A stretch of 64,000 nt of DNA from CAVVIH01 sp963748295 (GTDB lineage: Bacteria > Acidobacteriota > Vicinamibacteria > Vicinamibacterales > 2-12-FULL-66-21), in assembly GCA_963748295.1 (NCBI GenBank), contig CAVVIH010000003.1, forward strand, positions 248,001 through 312,000, in the 5' to 3' direction. Each line of letters starts with the position of its first letter. Position 1 is the first letter of the stretch. The notes under the pieces are model-generated. The model saw nothing but the letters and a program-made list of their open reading frames with translations, had not been told where the DNA came from and searched no databases. The position numbers and the translations under genes are program-made. Of this stretch, positions 18,293 through 27,547 are shown piece after piece.

Positions 18293-20551
18293 TTAGGCCA
18301 GCAGATTCTCGATCTTGACCGGAAGTTCGCGCACGCGAACGCCGGTTGCGTGGTGGACCGCCGCGGTGATCGCGGCGGCGATGCCGGCCAGGCCGATTTC
18401 GCCGATGCCGCGCGCGCCGAGCTCGTTGATCTCCTTATCCGGGAAGTCGAGAAAATGCACGTCGATCGGCGGCGCGTCGGCGTTGACCGCCATCACGTAG
18501 TCGGCCAGGTTGCTGTTGATCGGCGCCCCGTTCTGCGGGTCGTAGGACGTGTGCTCCAACAGCGCCATGCCGATGCCCATCACGACCGCGCCCTCGATCT
18601 GGTTGCGGCCGGCCAGCGGATTGAGAATGCGCCCCGCGTCGATGACCGTCACCACCCGGCTGACGCGCAGCCGCGCGATTTCCGGCTGCCAGGTGACCTC
18701 GACGAAGTGACAGCCGAACGAGTGCGTCGAGAACTTCGGTTTTGGATTGCCGAACGTCGATTCGGACTCGCCGCTGCCGCTGACCAGGCGCAAGTTCGCG
18801 CGCCGGAGCACATCGGCGAAGGGGACTCCCTTCGCGGCGCCGTCAGCCTTCACGAAAACCCGGCCGCCCTCGAACGCCAGATCGTCGGGCTTGCGGTTCT
18901 CGAACGGTGAACCGGGCGTCGTCATTGCGACGGTCATCAGCGATGCGATCGCGCCATCGGCGGCTTTGAAAACCGCAGGGACGACGGACCCGGTCACCAT
19001 CGAACCGCCGGAGAGCGGTCCGGCCGGCAGAGACGTGTCGCCCAACGCGACTTCGACCTTGTCGAGCGGCACGCCGGTCCGTTGCGAGGCAAGCTGGGCG
19101 AGGATCGTGTACGTGCCGGTGCCGATGTCCTGCGTGGCACACGCAACCCGAGCCGTGCCGTCGTCGCGGAGCTGGACGCTCGCCGCGGCGGGGAATCGTG
19201 CGGCGATCCACGAGCACCCGGCCATTCCCCAGCCCAGGGTCAGGCCGTCGCGCTTCATCGAGCCGACCGCGGGCGTGCGCCTGGACCAGCCGAACTTCTC
19301 CGCGCCAAGTTCAAAGCACTCGAGCAAGTGGCGCGACGAGAACGGAACCCCCAGGCCTTCGTCGAGTTTCGGCTCGTTGAGCACGCGGAGTTTGACCGGA
19401 TCGATCTTCAGTTGATCGGCCAGCTCGTTCATCGCCGACTCGGTCGCATAGAGCCCGGGCACCGCGCCGGGCCCGCGCATGTCGGCTCCCGAGCCGATAT
19501 TCCGCTTCGCGCGGCCAAAGGTCACGCGGAGATTGGGCACGCTGTATTGAAACGGCGTCGTTTCGCCACAGTCTTCGTGGTGAGCATCGAGCATCGACCG
19601 CTGATAGAGGTAATCGTGCTGGAGCGAGACGAGTTTGCCATCGGGTGTGGCGCCTATCCGCACCCGCTGCTGGGTGCGCGGGCGATGCCCGACCGACTGG
19701 AACATCATCTTGCGGCTGACCACGAGTTTGACCGGCTTTCCGAGCTGCCGCGCCGCGGCGGCGGCGAGCGGGCATTGCGTCCATGGAAACAGCTTGCTCC
19801 CGAAACCCGAGCCGACAAACTTCGAGATGACGCGGACGTTCTCCGTCGGCAAGCCGAACATCTGTGCGAGCACGCTCTGAAGGTTGACGACTCCCTGCGA
19901 CGAATCGTAGAGCGTGAGCGTCGAGCCCTCCCAGATCGCGGTCGTCGCGTGCAACTCGATCGGGTTGTGGGTCTCGGACGGGGTGACATACGTGTGGTCC
20001 AGCTTGACCGGCGCGCCTGCAAACGCGGCGTTCGCGTCGCCACGCTGGCTGTCCACCCGCTGGCGCACGCCAAAAGTGGTGACAACGGTGTCGGGATCGT
20101 CGTCCGGTTTGAGCTCGGTCTCGACGTTTGGCTTGTCCTTCGAATACGTCGCGCGCACCGCATCGGCGGCAGCCTTGGCCGTCTCGAACGTGTCCGCCAC
20201 CGCGAGCGCGATGTATTGACCGTAATAGCGAACGACATCGTCCTCGAACGGCGGACGCCGCTCTTCACAGATGCCTTCGAACCCCTGTCCGACGGTCGAG
20301 CGGAAGACCCTGCCGATGTTGCCGCGATGAAGAATCGCGCGCACGCCGGGCATCTTCTCGGCCGCGGCCGTGTCGAGGGTGATCACCTTGCCGTTGGCGA
20401 TCGTCGCCTCGACTGGAACGGCATACAGCATCCCGGGAAAGTGGAAGTCGGAGGTGTACTGCGCCCTTCCGGTCACCTTCTGCGGGCCGTCCACGCGCGG
20501 CGTGTCGCGGCCGATCGGTGGCATCGTCGGGGTTTCCTGTGTGGTTGGCAT
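18293..20551 (-). CDS. Molybdopterin-binding subunit of xanthine-dehydrogenase-family oxidoreductase (PaoC/YagR-like)
   Basis: 752 residues, complete, the catalytic large subunit of a three-subunit molybdenum hydroxylase. It carries the aldehyde oxidase a/b hammerhead region (GRDTPRVDGPQKVTGRAQYT, PGMLYAVPVEATIANGKVI). Mo-pyranopterin loops include SKFVGSGFGSKLF, GADMRGPGAVPGLYATESAM and ATQDIGTGTYTILAQLASQR. The catalytic glutamate lies in GARGIGEIGLAG near the end. The length and the companion FAD subunit's extra cysteines fit the PaoABC aldehyde oxidoreductase group better than classical xanthine dehydrogenase. The frame is unbroken, unlike the two upstream subunits. It ends the operon. 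No xdhC/paoD-type maturation gene is visible in the window. Confidence 0.9.
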   Translation of the reverse strand: MPTTQETPTMPPIGRDTPRVDGPQKVTGRAQYTSDFHFPGMLYAVPVEATIANGKVITLDTAAAEKMPGVRAILHRGNIGRVFRSTVGQGFEGICEERRPPFEDDVVRYYGQYIALAVADTFETAKAAADAVRATYSKDKPNVETELKPDDDPDTVVTTFGVRQRVDSQRGDANAAFAGAPVKLDHTYVTPSETHNPIELHATTAIWEGSTLTLYDSSQGVVNLQSVLAQMFGLPTENVRVISKFVGSGFGSKLFPWTQCPLAAAAARQLGKPVKLVVSRKMMFQSVGHRPRTQQRVRIGATPDGKLVSLQHDYLYQRSMLDAHHEDCGETTPFQYSVPNLRVTFGRAKRNIGSGADMRGPGAVPGLYATESAMNELADQLKIDPVKLRVLNEPKLDEGLGVPFSSRHLLECFELGAEKFGWSRRTPAVGSMKRDGLTLGWGMAGCSWIAARFPAAASVQLRDDGTARVACATQDIGTGTYTILAQLASQRTGVPLDKVEVALGDTSLPAGPLSGGSMVTGSVVPAVFKAADGAIASLMTVAMTTPGSPFENRKPDDLAFEGGRVFVKADGAAKGVPFADVLRRANLRLVSGSGESESTFGNPKPKFSTHSFGCHFVEVTWQPEIARLRVSRVVTVIDAGRILNPLAGRNQIEGAVVMGIGMALLEHTSYDPQNGAPINSNLADYVMAVNADAPPIDVHFLDFPDKEINELGARGIGEIGLAGIAAAITAAVHHATGVRVRELPVKIENLLA

Positions 20552-20569
20552 GGTCGGTCCTTCAGCGAA

Positions 20570-21572
20570 TCAGGCGGTCGCCGCCGTTTGCAGGGCGTGC
20601 GTGAGGCAGCGTTTGGCCAACTCGATCTTGAACGCGTTCTCGCTCTGCGGCTTGGCGCGGCGCAGCGCTGCCTCCGCCGCTTTTCGAAAGTTCGCCGGGT
20701 TTGCCCGCTGACCGGTCAGCGCAGCTTCGGCCTCGGGGGATCGCCAGGGCTTGGTGCCCACGCCACCCAGCCCAATCCGTACGCGCGTCACATTCCCGTT
20801 CGCGATCGTGATCACGACGGCTGCCGATGCGAGCGCGAATTCATACGACGCCCTGTCGCGCAATTTCAGATAGATCTGCTTGCTCCCGGCTACTGGCGGC
20901 GGTAGCGTCACATGCGTGATGAGATCGCCCGGCTGGAGCACCGTTTCGCGGTCTGGCGTCGTGCCGGGCAGCAGATGAAACTCACCGATAGGGATCGCGC
21001 GTGAGCCTTTCGGCCCCAGCACGTGAATGACTGCCTCCAGCGCCGCCATCGCCACGCACATGTCCGACGGGTTGGTCGCGATGCAGCGCTCGCTTGTACC
21101 GAGGATCGCGAGCGTGCGGTTGCTGCCGGTAATGGCAGGGCAGCCGGTTCCGGGCTCGCGCTTGTTACAGGGCATGGCGGTGTCGCGAAAATACACGCAC
21201 CGCGTTCGCTGGAGCAGATTGCCGGCCGTCGTCGCCATATTGCGAAGCTGCGCCGATGCGCCGGCGAGCAGCGCCTGCGACAGCACGGCATAGTCTCGTT
21301 GCACCGCCGGATGGTTGGCGAGATCTGAATTCCGCACCGTGGCGCCGATCTTCAAGCCCCCGTCAGGCGTCGGTTCGATGGTGTCGAGCGGCAAACGATT
21401 GATGTCGATGACCCGGGCGGGCGTTTCGACGTTCAGCTTCATCAGATCGATCAGCGTTGTCCCGCCGGCGACGTAGCGGATGTCCGCGCCTTGTTGCGCG
21501 GTCTTCGCTTTCGAGGCAGTCGCGACTGCGGCGCGCGGAATCTGCGGGTCGGATGAATTCAAACGTGTGCAT
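20570..21572 (-). CDS. FAD-binding subunit of molybdenum hydroxylase (PaoB/YagS-like), one frameshift
   Basis: About 333 residues. The start ATG 21572 has AGGAG seven bases upstream and reads MHTFEFIRPADS. The frame then changes near 21535 and continues as KAKTAQQGADIRYVAGGTTL, the PCMH FAD-binding fold. An extra cysteine cluster (RCVYFRDTAMPCNKREPGTG, then C) matches the additional [4Fe-4S] site of PaoB-type subunits. The CO_deh_flav_C domain follows (LRDRASYEFALASAAVVITI, RIGLGGVGTKPWRSPEAEAA). It would pass electrons from the [2Fe-2S] subunit to FAD. The gene overlaps the [2Fe-2S] gene by 14 bp and lies 18 bp before the Mo subunit. Confidence 0.87.
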
Positions 21573-22234
21573 CGGATCGCTCCTGCCGAGGGGCTAAGGT
21601 GTTCCTGCGTGCTTGCTGGATCGCCGCCACGATGTTTTGATAGGCGCCGCAGCGGCAGATGTTGCCGCTCATCAGCTCCTTGACGGCTGCGTCGTCGGGG
21701 CCGCAGGGCTCTTTGAGCAGCGCGACAGCAGACATGATCTGGCCTGACGTGCAGTACCCACATTGGTATCCGTCGCGTGCGACGAATGCCGCCTGCATCG
21801 GATGCAATGCGTCGGGAGTGCCGAGCCCCTCGATCGTGGTGATCTCCGCGCCCTCATGCATCAACGCAAGGGTCAGACACGAGTTCACGCGCCGGCCATT
21901 CACGTGCACCGGTACACGCGCCGCATTGCCCGTGATCGCACCCCTTTTTTGTTCCGGTGAGCGCAATGGTCTCTCGCAGGCAATCGAGCAGCGTCGTTCG
22001 CGGGTCGATGAGAAGCCGGTGCTCCTTTCCATTGACGCGGAACGTGACCTGCATGGCGCCGAGGCGTTCATCTATTTGAGGCTGGGCGGCGGACGCGGTC
22101 TGTGCGATGAGCTCGCGCCCATCGAGAGCGGCGACAACGCCGGCCGTTCCTGCGCTTGTCAGAAAGGATCGGCGGCTGAGGCCGCGCACACTGGCGCGGC
22201 GTTTTCGCCGTTCCTTTGGTTTCCGTTCCGACAT
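21559..22234 (-). CDS. [2Fe-2S] subunit of molybdenum hydroxylase (PaoA/YagT-like), Tat signal, one frameshift
   Basis: About 225 residues. A twin-arginine signal (LSRRSFLTSAGTAG) directs the folded complex to the periplasm. The plant-type ferredoxin domain has CDHGQCGAC, and the second [2Fe-2S] domain has GYCTSGQIM and GNICRCGAY. The frame breaks at about 21911, where one extra G separates CGACT from VHVNGRRVNSCLTLAL. ATG 22234 has GGAGG five bases upstream. It is the first gene of the operon. The Tat motif together with a YagS-like partner supports a periplasmic aldehyde oxidoreductase; the substrate is unknown. Confidence 0.87.
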
Positions 22235-22387
22235 TGTTGCCTCCGTCCCTTAGTCTACGTCCGGTCACCAATTCCCTTCGGCGGACCTGACTCATGCATA
22301 AAGGCCCTGGGGACTACGAATCTGGCTTTTTGTGTGTGGACGACGACCCGGCGTCGATCGGACCTGAGACTGAATCACTAACGAGGG

Positions 22388-22890
22388 ATGGAGACGCGCA
22401 CCGCCCAGACCGAGGCCCTCGTGGCTGACGTCGATGCGCTCGCCACGTCTGGCAAACTCCCTTTCGAATCAAGTCGCTGATTCGCCGGCATCGACCTGGC
22501 GGCCCTTCGCCATAAGCCTCGGCCCGCAAGTGGTACGATCGGTGAAATCATTGCCCATCTTGTCGGACTCTGAGCTGGTGTTTGGTTTCAGGCTGCGAAC
22601 GATCTTCGTGAATGGTACGCCTCGAGGCGTTCGACCCGACGCCCGGGCTCTGCCTTTGATTATCGCAACCGGATGTTCCGGCGGTCGTCGAGTTGTTCTC
22701 TGCCATGCGGAGCGGCAATGTGCGATGTCCGACAAGATGCCGCGCCTCTGATGGAGCACGCCGGAATCATGAGGAATGGGGAACGGAAACGGCCCACGGC
22801 ATGATCCGGCTGGAAGCTGGTCACACGGAACCACCGGCTCAGATTGAGAGAATCCTCAGCAGGGTTCGCGACGGCCTGATTCGCCGGAAG
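22388..22890 (+). pseudogene. DinB-superfamily protein relic
   Basis: Reading across frames gives an ordered series of DinB four-helix bundle pieces: TEALVADVDALA, AGIDLAALRHKPRP, IGEIIAHLVG, ELVFGFRLRTIF, FDPTPG, VPAVVELFSAMRSGN, LMEHAGI, EEWGTETAHGMIRLEAGHTE and QIERILSRVR. This matches small DinB/DUF664 proteins in which HxxE and the AGHxxxH motif bind metal. At least four frame changes are needed and the final histidine region is damaged. No intact reading frame remains. Confidence 0.5.
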
Positions 22891-23100
22891 GACGCCTTTC
22901 GCAGGTCTTCCCGTAGTGTTCGCCAACTCGTTGGTCGCGGTGGTATGTTCGTTGCGCCGCCAATCACCCCTCGTTTGTGGCCCGTGCGCAGGTGGCCGGT
23001 TACCGGTTTGTATTTCCGCGACGAAGCGTTTTGATCCAGGCGACTGGCTGGCGGCGTTTCGTTTCAGACGCCAGCGTCGTCGAATTAACCATCGAGTCGC

Positions 23101-23367
23101 GTCTTTCGGAAGGTGACCGGCCGGACGCTGGCGAAGCATCATCTGCAGTTGCGCCTTCTTGCGAGTCTGACGCCGCTTGGCGAATCGGATGTGCGGGTCG
23201 AGGAGATTGCGGCCAACCACGGATTCGCCGGCCACTCGCACTACTCGAGCGTTTTCCGGCGCGTGTTCGGCGTGCCGCCCTCGACATACCGAACCCTGCC
23301 GACAGCTCCACGACGACACGCCGCCGACACCGTCCTGGGGCGCCTGTCGCAGGCGGGCGTCGTGTGA
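23101..23367 (+). pseudogene. AraC-family HTH fragment (5'-truncated)
   Basis: The last two thirds of an AraC DNA-binding domain are readable: VFRKVTGRTLAKHHLQLRLL, VRVEEIAANHGFAGHSHYSS and VFRRVFGVPPSTYRTLP. The first HTH and any effector domain are missing. The upstream 200 bp (22891-23100) shows no clean continuation in any frame. The stop is at 23365-23367. It is probably a relic next to the DinB relic. Confidence 0.55.
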
Positions 23368-23508
23368 GCCTGGTCCTCTTTTCCTGCGAGGTGGTGACGT
23401 CACCCCTCCGCCCGACCCTGGTCTCGTGTCCCCCCCTGCCGCGATCCGGGCATGGTCGCGGTGCCCCACCTGCACGTATCCCTTGGCGTCCCGCGCAGAG
23501 GTTCAGAC

Positions 23509-24189
23509 GTGACTCGAGTCGGGCTCGTGGTGTTCGACCTCGCTGGAACGACCATCAAGGATCCCGATCACGTGGCATCGGCGTTCGTAGCGGCCCTGGC
23601 GGAACAGGAAATCCAGGTCAGCGAGGGTGACCTCTCGGGCGTCCGCGGCGCGTCAAAACGGCAGGCGATCGCCCGTTTCATCCCTGATGGACCTGAGCGG
23701 GTGCGACGAGCCGACGCCGCCTACGCCGCGTTTCGCGAACATCTTGCCAATGCGTATCGTGCGAACGGCGTACACGCGATTGCAGGGGCCGACGCGGTGT
23801 TTCGCGATCTCCGGGCGCGGGCCGTTCGAGTGGCGCTCAACACAGGATTCGAGAGAGATCTGGCGGAGCTGCTGCTGCAGGGCCTGCGCTGGGACGCAGG
23901 CGTCGTGGACGCCGTAATTTGCGGCGACGACGTCAGCGAAGGCCGGCCCGCCCCGTTCATGATTTTCCGCGCCATGGAGCGTACGAACGTGCACAGCGTT
24001 CACGAAGTCGCGAACGTCGGAGACACCGACCTCGACCTCAGGGCGGGCGCCAACGCCGGCGTCCGCTGGAACGTTGGTGTTCTGACCGGAGCGCACGATC
24101 GCGAGAGGCTGTCGCGCGCACCGCATACACATCTCCTGGAATCGATCGCCGACCTTCCGGCGCTGTGGCCCGAGATACAAAGCAGATAG
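23509..24189 (+). CDS. Phosphonatase-like HAD-superfamily hydrolase
   Basis: About 226 residues. HAD motif I is FDLAGTTIK with the nucleophilic Asp in DLAGTT. The helical cap holds RGASKRQAIARFIP. Motif II is LNTGFERD. A phosphonatase-type motif III is GDDVSEGRPAPFMIFRAM and motif IV is VGDTDLDLRAGANAG. This matches the phosphonoacetaldehyde-hydrolase-like family, whose members cleave C-P or small phosphoester bonds. I prefer GTG 23509 (AGAGG seven bases upstream); an in-frame ATG at 23452 would add 19 residues of no family similarity. No other phosphonate genes are nearby, so the substrate is open. Confidence 0.82.
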   Translation: MTRVGLVVFDLAGTTIKDPDHVASAFVAALAEQEIQVSEGDLSGVRGASKRQAIARFIPDGPERVRRADAAYAAFREHLANAYRANGVHAIAGADAVFRDLRARAVRVALNTGFERDLAELLLQGLRWDAGVVDAVICGDDVSEGRPAPFMIFRAMERTNVHSVHEVANVGDTDLDLRAGANAGVRWNVGVLTGAHDRERLSRAPHTHLLESIADLPALWPEIQSR

Positions 24190-24219
24190 CGCGGACCCGC
24201 GGCGCGCTAGGATGATGCG

Positions 24220-24888
24220 GTGACGTTCTCGCCAGGAGCGCGCAGCCGGCTGACGGCGCACGATCTCGCCCGATTTCCAGGCGACACGCTGTTCGACCGT
24301 ATCGGCCGCGTGGTGTGCGGGGTCGGGCGGCTGCCGCGCAAGGAGCTCTACGAAGCGTGGGAAGTGGGGCGGCGGGTGCGACGATGGTGCCGGGGAGGCC
24401 GGGTCCTCGACGTTGCCGGTGGTCACGGGCTGCTTGCGCACGTGATGCTCCTGCTCGACGACGCCTCGCCGCAGGCGCTCGTCGTCGACCCGGCGCCGCC
24501 GGCGTCCGCTGCGGCACTGCACGAGGCCTTCGTGGCCGAGTGGCCGCGTCTGCAGGGGCGCGTCGCTCGCATTGCGGAGGACATCAGCCACGTCTCGCTC
24601 GAGGCCACCGACCTTGTCGTCTCGAGCCATGCCTGTGGCGCGCTCACCGATCGCATTCTGGATGCCGCGGTCGCGGCCTCAGCCCGTGTCGCGGTGCTGC
24701 CATGCTGTCACGACCTGGCGCGGTGCGACGCCGGGCCGCTCGCCGGCTGGCTCGATGGGCCGATGGCCATCGACGCGATGCGTGCGATGAGCCTGGCCTC
24801 GCGGGGCTATCGCACCAGGACGCAGCTGATTCCGAAGGCGATCACACCCAAGAACCGCCTGTTGATCGGGATCCCGCGAGAGCGGTGA
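24220..24888 (+). CDS. SAM-dependent methyltransferase domain protein
   Basis: 222 residues, GTG start. SAM-binding motif I is GRVLDVAGGHGLLAHVML. Motif II holds the acidic turn ALVVDPAPP. The later motifs SSHACGALTD and VAVLPCCHD resemble Methyltransf_32-type proteins related to METTL25/GSTCD. The gene is only 30 bp behind the HAD hydrolase, so both may be co-transcribed. Its last 135 bp are duplicated at 27411-27547, beyond the metallopeptidase gene. The substrate is unknown. Confidence 0.8.
   Translation: MTFSPGARSRLTAHDLARFPGDTLFDRIGRVVCGVGRLPRKELYEAWEVGRRVRRWCRGGRVLDVAGGHGLLAHVMLLLDDASPQALVVDPAPPASAAALHEAFVAEWPRLQGRVARIAEDISHVSLEATDLVVSSHACGALTDRILDAAVAASARVAVLPCCHDLARCDAGPLAGWLDGPMAIDAMRAMSLASRGYRTRTQLIPKAITPKNRLLIGIPRER
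24748..24882 (+). repeat. Direct repeat, copy 1 (3' end of methyltransferase gene)
   Basis: This segment, coding for the last ~45 residues of the methyltransferase, recurs almost unchanged at 27411-27547. The two copies flank the metallopeptidase gene and its upstream region. I count roughly eight differences, including a two-base insertion in copy 2. Confidence 0.9.
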
Positions 24889-25213
24889 AGGGGCCACTCG
24901 TATTGAGCGATTAAGTACAGTTCTGCCCCGGAGATCACGAATCCGCATGCGCCCGACGCGGTCGCGTGGATCGTGAACTGTTGTCGCCTGCGAACTAACC
25001 GCCTGAACACTCAGAGCTTTATCCCCACGCGAGCGCTGGCATATCCGTCGGCACCACAGTTGCGCTTGACCGCGTGACGGCATCCACGCGCGGCTGACAT
25101 CCCAGTCATCTTTTGACGCGCTCATGCGGTCCGACAACCGGCCGGGCGTCGGTCGACCGGCATGTTCACGTTGTCCGCTGTAGTCGTGCTCCAAAGCGTG
25201 AAGGAGGTTTTCA
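24889..25213. other. Intergenic region, no gene recognised
   Basis: 325 bp between the methyltransferase and metallopeptidase genes. I see no RNA gene, clear promoter or coding signal. The only strong signal is the GGAGG ribosome-binding site at its end (six bases before ATG 25214). Confidence 0.5.
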
Positions 25214-27385
25214 ATGCGCCGCCAGCTCGGACTCGCGCTATTTGCTCTTCTCTTCTCAGGAGCTGGGCTGGTCCATCCGGCGTCTGCCCTCGCGCAACGA
25301 CCCTCAGCAGGTCCGTCGGGCAGGGGTCCGGTGGTGCTCGAGGGCGAGCTCGAGGCGATATACGAAGACGACGAGAACACGGGGCGATTGCTGCACTTCC
25401 TGCATTCGCAGAAGAGGCGAATCCCCCTGCGGTTTCAAGATGGCCGCATGCCGGATCTGCCGACCGGAGCGCGCGTTCGCGTCGCCGGCGATCTTGCGGA
25501 TGATGGGCTTACGGCCACGAGCGTGACGACGTTGGCAGCATCCACAACGGAGACGCTGGGGCACCAGAACATACTGGTGATCCTCTTCAACTTCGCGTCC
25601 GACCCCACGCAGCCGTTCAGTCCCACAACCGTCGCGACGGTCAACGATAAAGTCCGCAACTATTACCTAGAAAACACGTACGGCCAGACCTTCATGAACT
25701 TCACCGTGGCGGGCTGGTTCACGATCGATGCCAGCACGGCCACATGCGACTACTACGCCTGGGCCACAGCCGCGGAGTCGGCAGCCACGAGCGCGGGTTA
25801 CAACCTCGCTTCGTACAATCGCCGCGTCTTCGCCTTCCCGCGAACGAGTGGATGCGGTTGGTCCGGAATGGGAAACGTGAGGGGTCCGCGATCCTGGGTG
25901 AATGGGAGCTACACGGTCCGAACGATGGCCCACGAGCAGGGGCACAATTTCGGCAACCTTCACTCAAAAGCGATGAAGTGTGAGCCGAGCGGATGCAAGA
26001 GTGCCGAGTACGGCGACGATCGCGACGTCATGGGCAAGGCCGCCGAGGGACACATGAATGCCTACCAGAAAGAGCGGCTCGGCTGGCTCAATTCCGGCAG
26101 CTCGCCGGCGATTCAAACCGTTTCGTCGAGCGGCGACTACTGGATCGAGAACTACGAGAACATTTCGGGCGGCCATCCGAAGGCGCTGAAAATCTGGAAT
26201 TCGGCCACCAGCAGCTACCTTTACGTCGAGTCGCGCGCGGCCGTGGGGTTCGATGCCCACATCGCCGCCGGCGTAACCCTCCACAGCACCGTGGGCGGAA
26301 GCCACCAGATCGATCTGGATCCGGCGACCACAGCCTATGAGTCGAGATTGGACGTGGGACACATCTTCAGCGATGGCGCTCTGAGCATCGAGACGCTGTC
26401 CACGGAACTCGCCGGGGCGATGATTCGCGTGAGCCTGGGCGGCGGCGGCACGCCATGCACGAAAGCCCCGCCGGCCGTATCGTTGTCGTCGGGCGGCCCG
26501 ATGGTTTACACGATGACGGTCACGAACAGGAATAGCTCGACCTGTTCGGCATCGGCCTTCAGCCTGGCAGCGGCTGTGCCCAGTGGATGGTCGGCAGCGT
26601 TCTCGCCTAGTTCGATCTCCTCGCTGGCACCTGGCGCGAGCGCGTCGTCCACATTGACGCTCGCAGCGCCAGCAGGCGCATCCGGGACGTTCTCATTCGG
26701 CGTCACCGCGACGGATATGTCGGCCGGGTACTCAGGTTCGGCGAGCGGATCGCTGACCATCGCCGGCACGACATGCACGAAAGAGGAGCCGGCCGTATCG
26801 TTGTCGTCGGGCGGCCCGATGGTTTACACGATGACGGTCACGAACAGGAATAGCTCGACCTGTTCGGCATCGGCCTTCAGCCTGGCAGCGGCTATGCCCA
26901 GTGGATGGTCGGCAGCGTTCTCGCCCAGTTCGATCTCCTCGCTGGCACCTGGCGCGAGCGCGTCGTCCACATTGACGCTCGCAGCGCCAGCGGGCGCATC
27001 CGGGACGTTCTCATTCGGCGTCACCGCGACGGATATGTCGGCCGGGTATGCAGGTTCAGCAACCGGGTCCCTGGTCCTCGCCGCTGCCAGTCTGAACGTG
27101 ACGGTGTCGGGGACCGTCACCGGAGGCGGGCGCGAGCGCACCCTGACCATCAAGGTCACAGCGAAGCTGGGCACCCAGGCTGTCAGGAACGCAGCGGCGT
27201 CAGCCGTCGTCACCAACCCGCTAGGCGGAACGATGACCATCAGCGGACTGACGAATGGGGACGGGACCGCCAACCTGAAGTCAACCCTGAGATATGAAGG
27301 CTCAACCGGCGTTTATCAAATCCTGGCGACGGTCACGAGCCACGGAATGTCAGCGAGTGCGATAACGAGCGTGAAGGTCCAGTAA
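25214..27385 (+). CDS. Secreted zinc metallopeptidase (gametolysin/M11-like) with tandem NEW3-type domains
   Basis: 723 residues. A signal peptide (1-28, ending ALAQ) and a propeptide region (about 29-115) precede the catalytic domain. That domain carries HEQGHNFGNLH (about 239-249), the extended HExxHxxGxxH zinc motif of M11-type metzincins. The metzincin domain runs to about 410. Two tandem ~106-residue immunoglobulin-like NEW3-type domains follow (each with YTMTVTNRNSSTCSASAFSL and SSISSLAPGASASSTLTLAA). A last beta domain (LNVTVSGTVTGGGRERTLTI) ends the protein. The two repeats are almost identical at DNA level. GGAGG lies six bases before the ATG. It is likely an extracellular protease for proteins or glycoproteins. 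Direct repeats of the methyltransferase end flank the unit. Confidence 0.88.
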   Translation: MRRQLGLALFALLFSGAGLVHPASALAQRPSAGPSGRGPVVLEGELEAIYEDDENTGRLLHFLHSQKRRIPLRFQDGRMPDLPTGARVRVAGDLADDGLTATSVTTLAASTTETLGHQNILVILFNFASDPTQPFSPTTVATVNDKVRNYYLENTYGQTFMNFTVAGWFTIDASTATCDYYAWATAAESAATSAGYNLASYNRRVFAFPRTSGCGWSGMGNVRGPRSWVNGSYTVRTMAHEQGHNFGNLHSKAMKCEPSGCKSAEYGDDRDVMGKAAEGHMNAYQKERLGWLNSGSSPAIQTVSSSGDYWIENYENISGGHPKALKIWNSATSSYLYVESRAAVGFDAHIAAGVTLHSTVGGSHQIDLDPATTAYESRLDVGHIFSDGALSIETLSTELAGAMIRVSLGGGGTPCTKAPPAVSLSSGGPMVYTMTVTNRNSSTCSASAFSLAAAVPSGWSAAFSPSSISSLAPGASASSTLTLAAPAGASGTFSFGVTATDMSAGYSGSASGSLTIAGTTCTKEEPAVSLSSGGPMVYTMTVTNRNSSTCSASAFSLAAAMPSGWSAAFSPSSISSLAPGASASSTLTLAAPAGASGTFSFGVTATDMSAGYAGSATGSLVLAAASLNVTVSGTVTGGGRERTLTIKVTAKLGTQAVRNAAASAVVTNPLGGTMTISGLTNGDGTANLKSTLRYEGSTGVYQILATVTSHGMSASAITSVKVQ
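26455..27063 (+). repeat. 318-bp tandem repeat inside the metallopeptidase gene
   Basis: Units starting at ATGCACGAAAG (26455 and 26773) are 318 bp apart and in frame (106 codons). They differ at only about a dozen positions, mostly near the linker. This is a recent internal duplication or recently homogenised pair encoding the NEW3-type domains. Confidence 0.92.
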
Positions 27386-27410
27386 ATGCCAAGCGGATGG
27401 CTGAAGCACA

Positions 27411-27547
27411 TGGCTCGATAGGCCGATGGCCGTCGATGCGATGCGTGCGATGAGCCTGGCCTCGCGGGGCTGTCGCACCAGGACGCCAGGCTGATTCCGA
27501 AGGCGATCACACCAAAGAACCGCCTGTTGATCGGGATCCCGCGAGAC
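27411..27547 (+). repeat. Direct repeat, copy 2 (methyltransferase 3' end)
   Basis: Near-identical to 24748-24882 and positioned 26 bp after the metallopeptidase stop. It has no start and is shifted by a two-base insertion, so it is not translated as a methyltransferase end. See copy 1. Confidence 0.9.

Noticed and set aside
19082..20905. 607-codon plus-strand frame opposite the Mo subunit
   Set aside because: Antisense to a well-supported gene; composition typical of shadow frames (Arg/Ala/Gly-rich).
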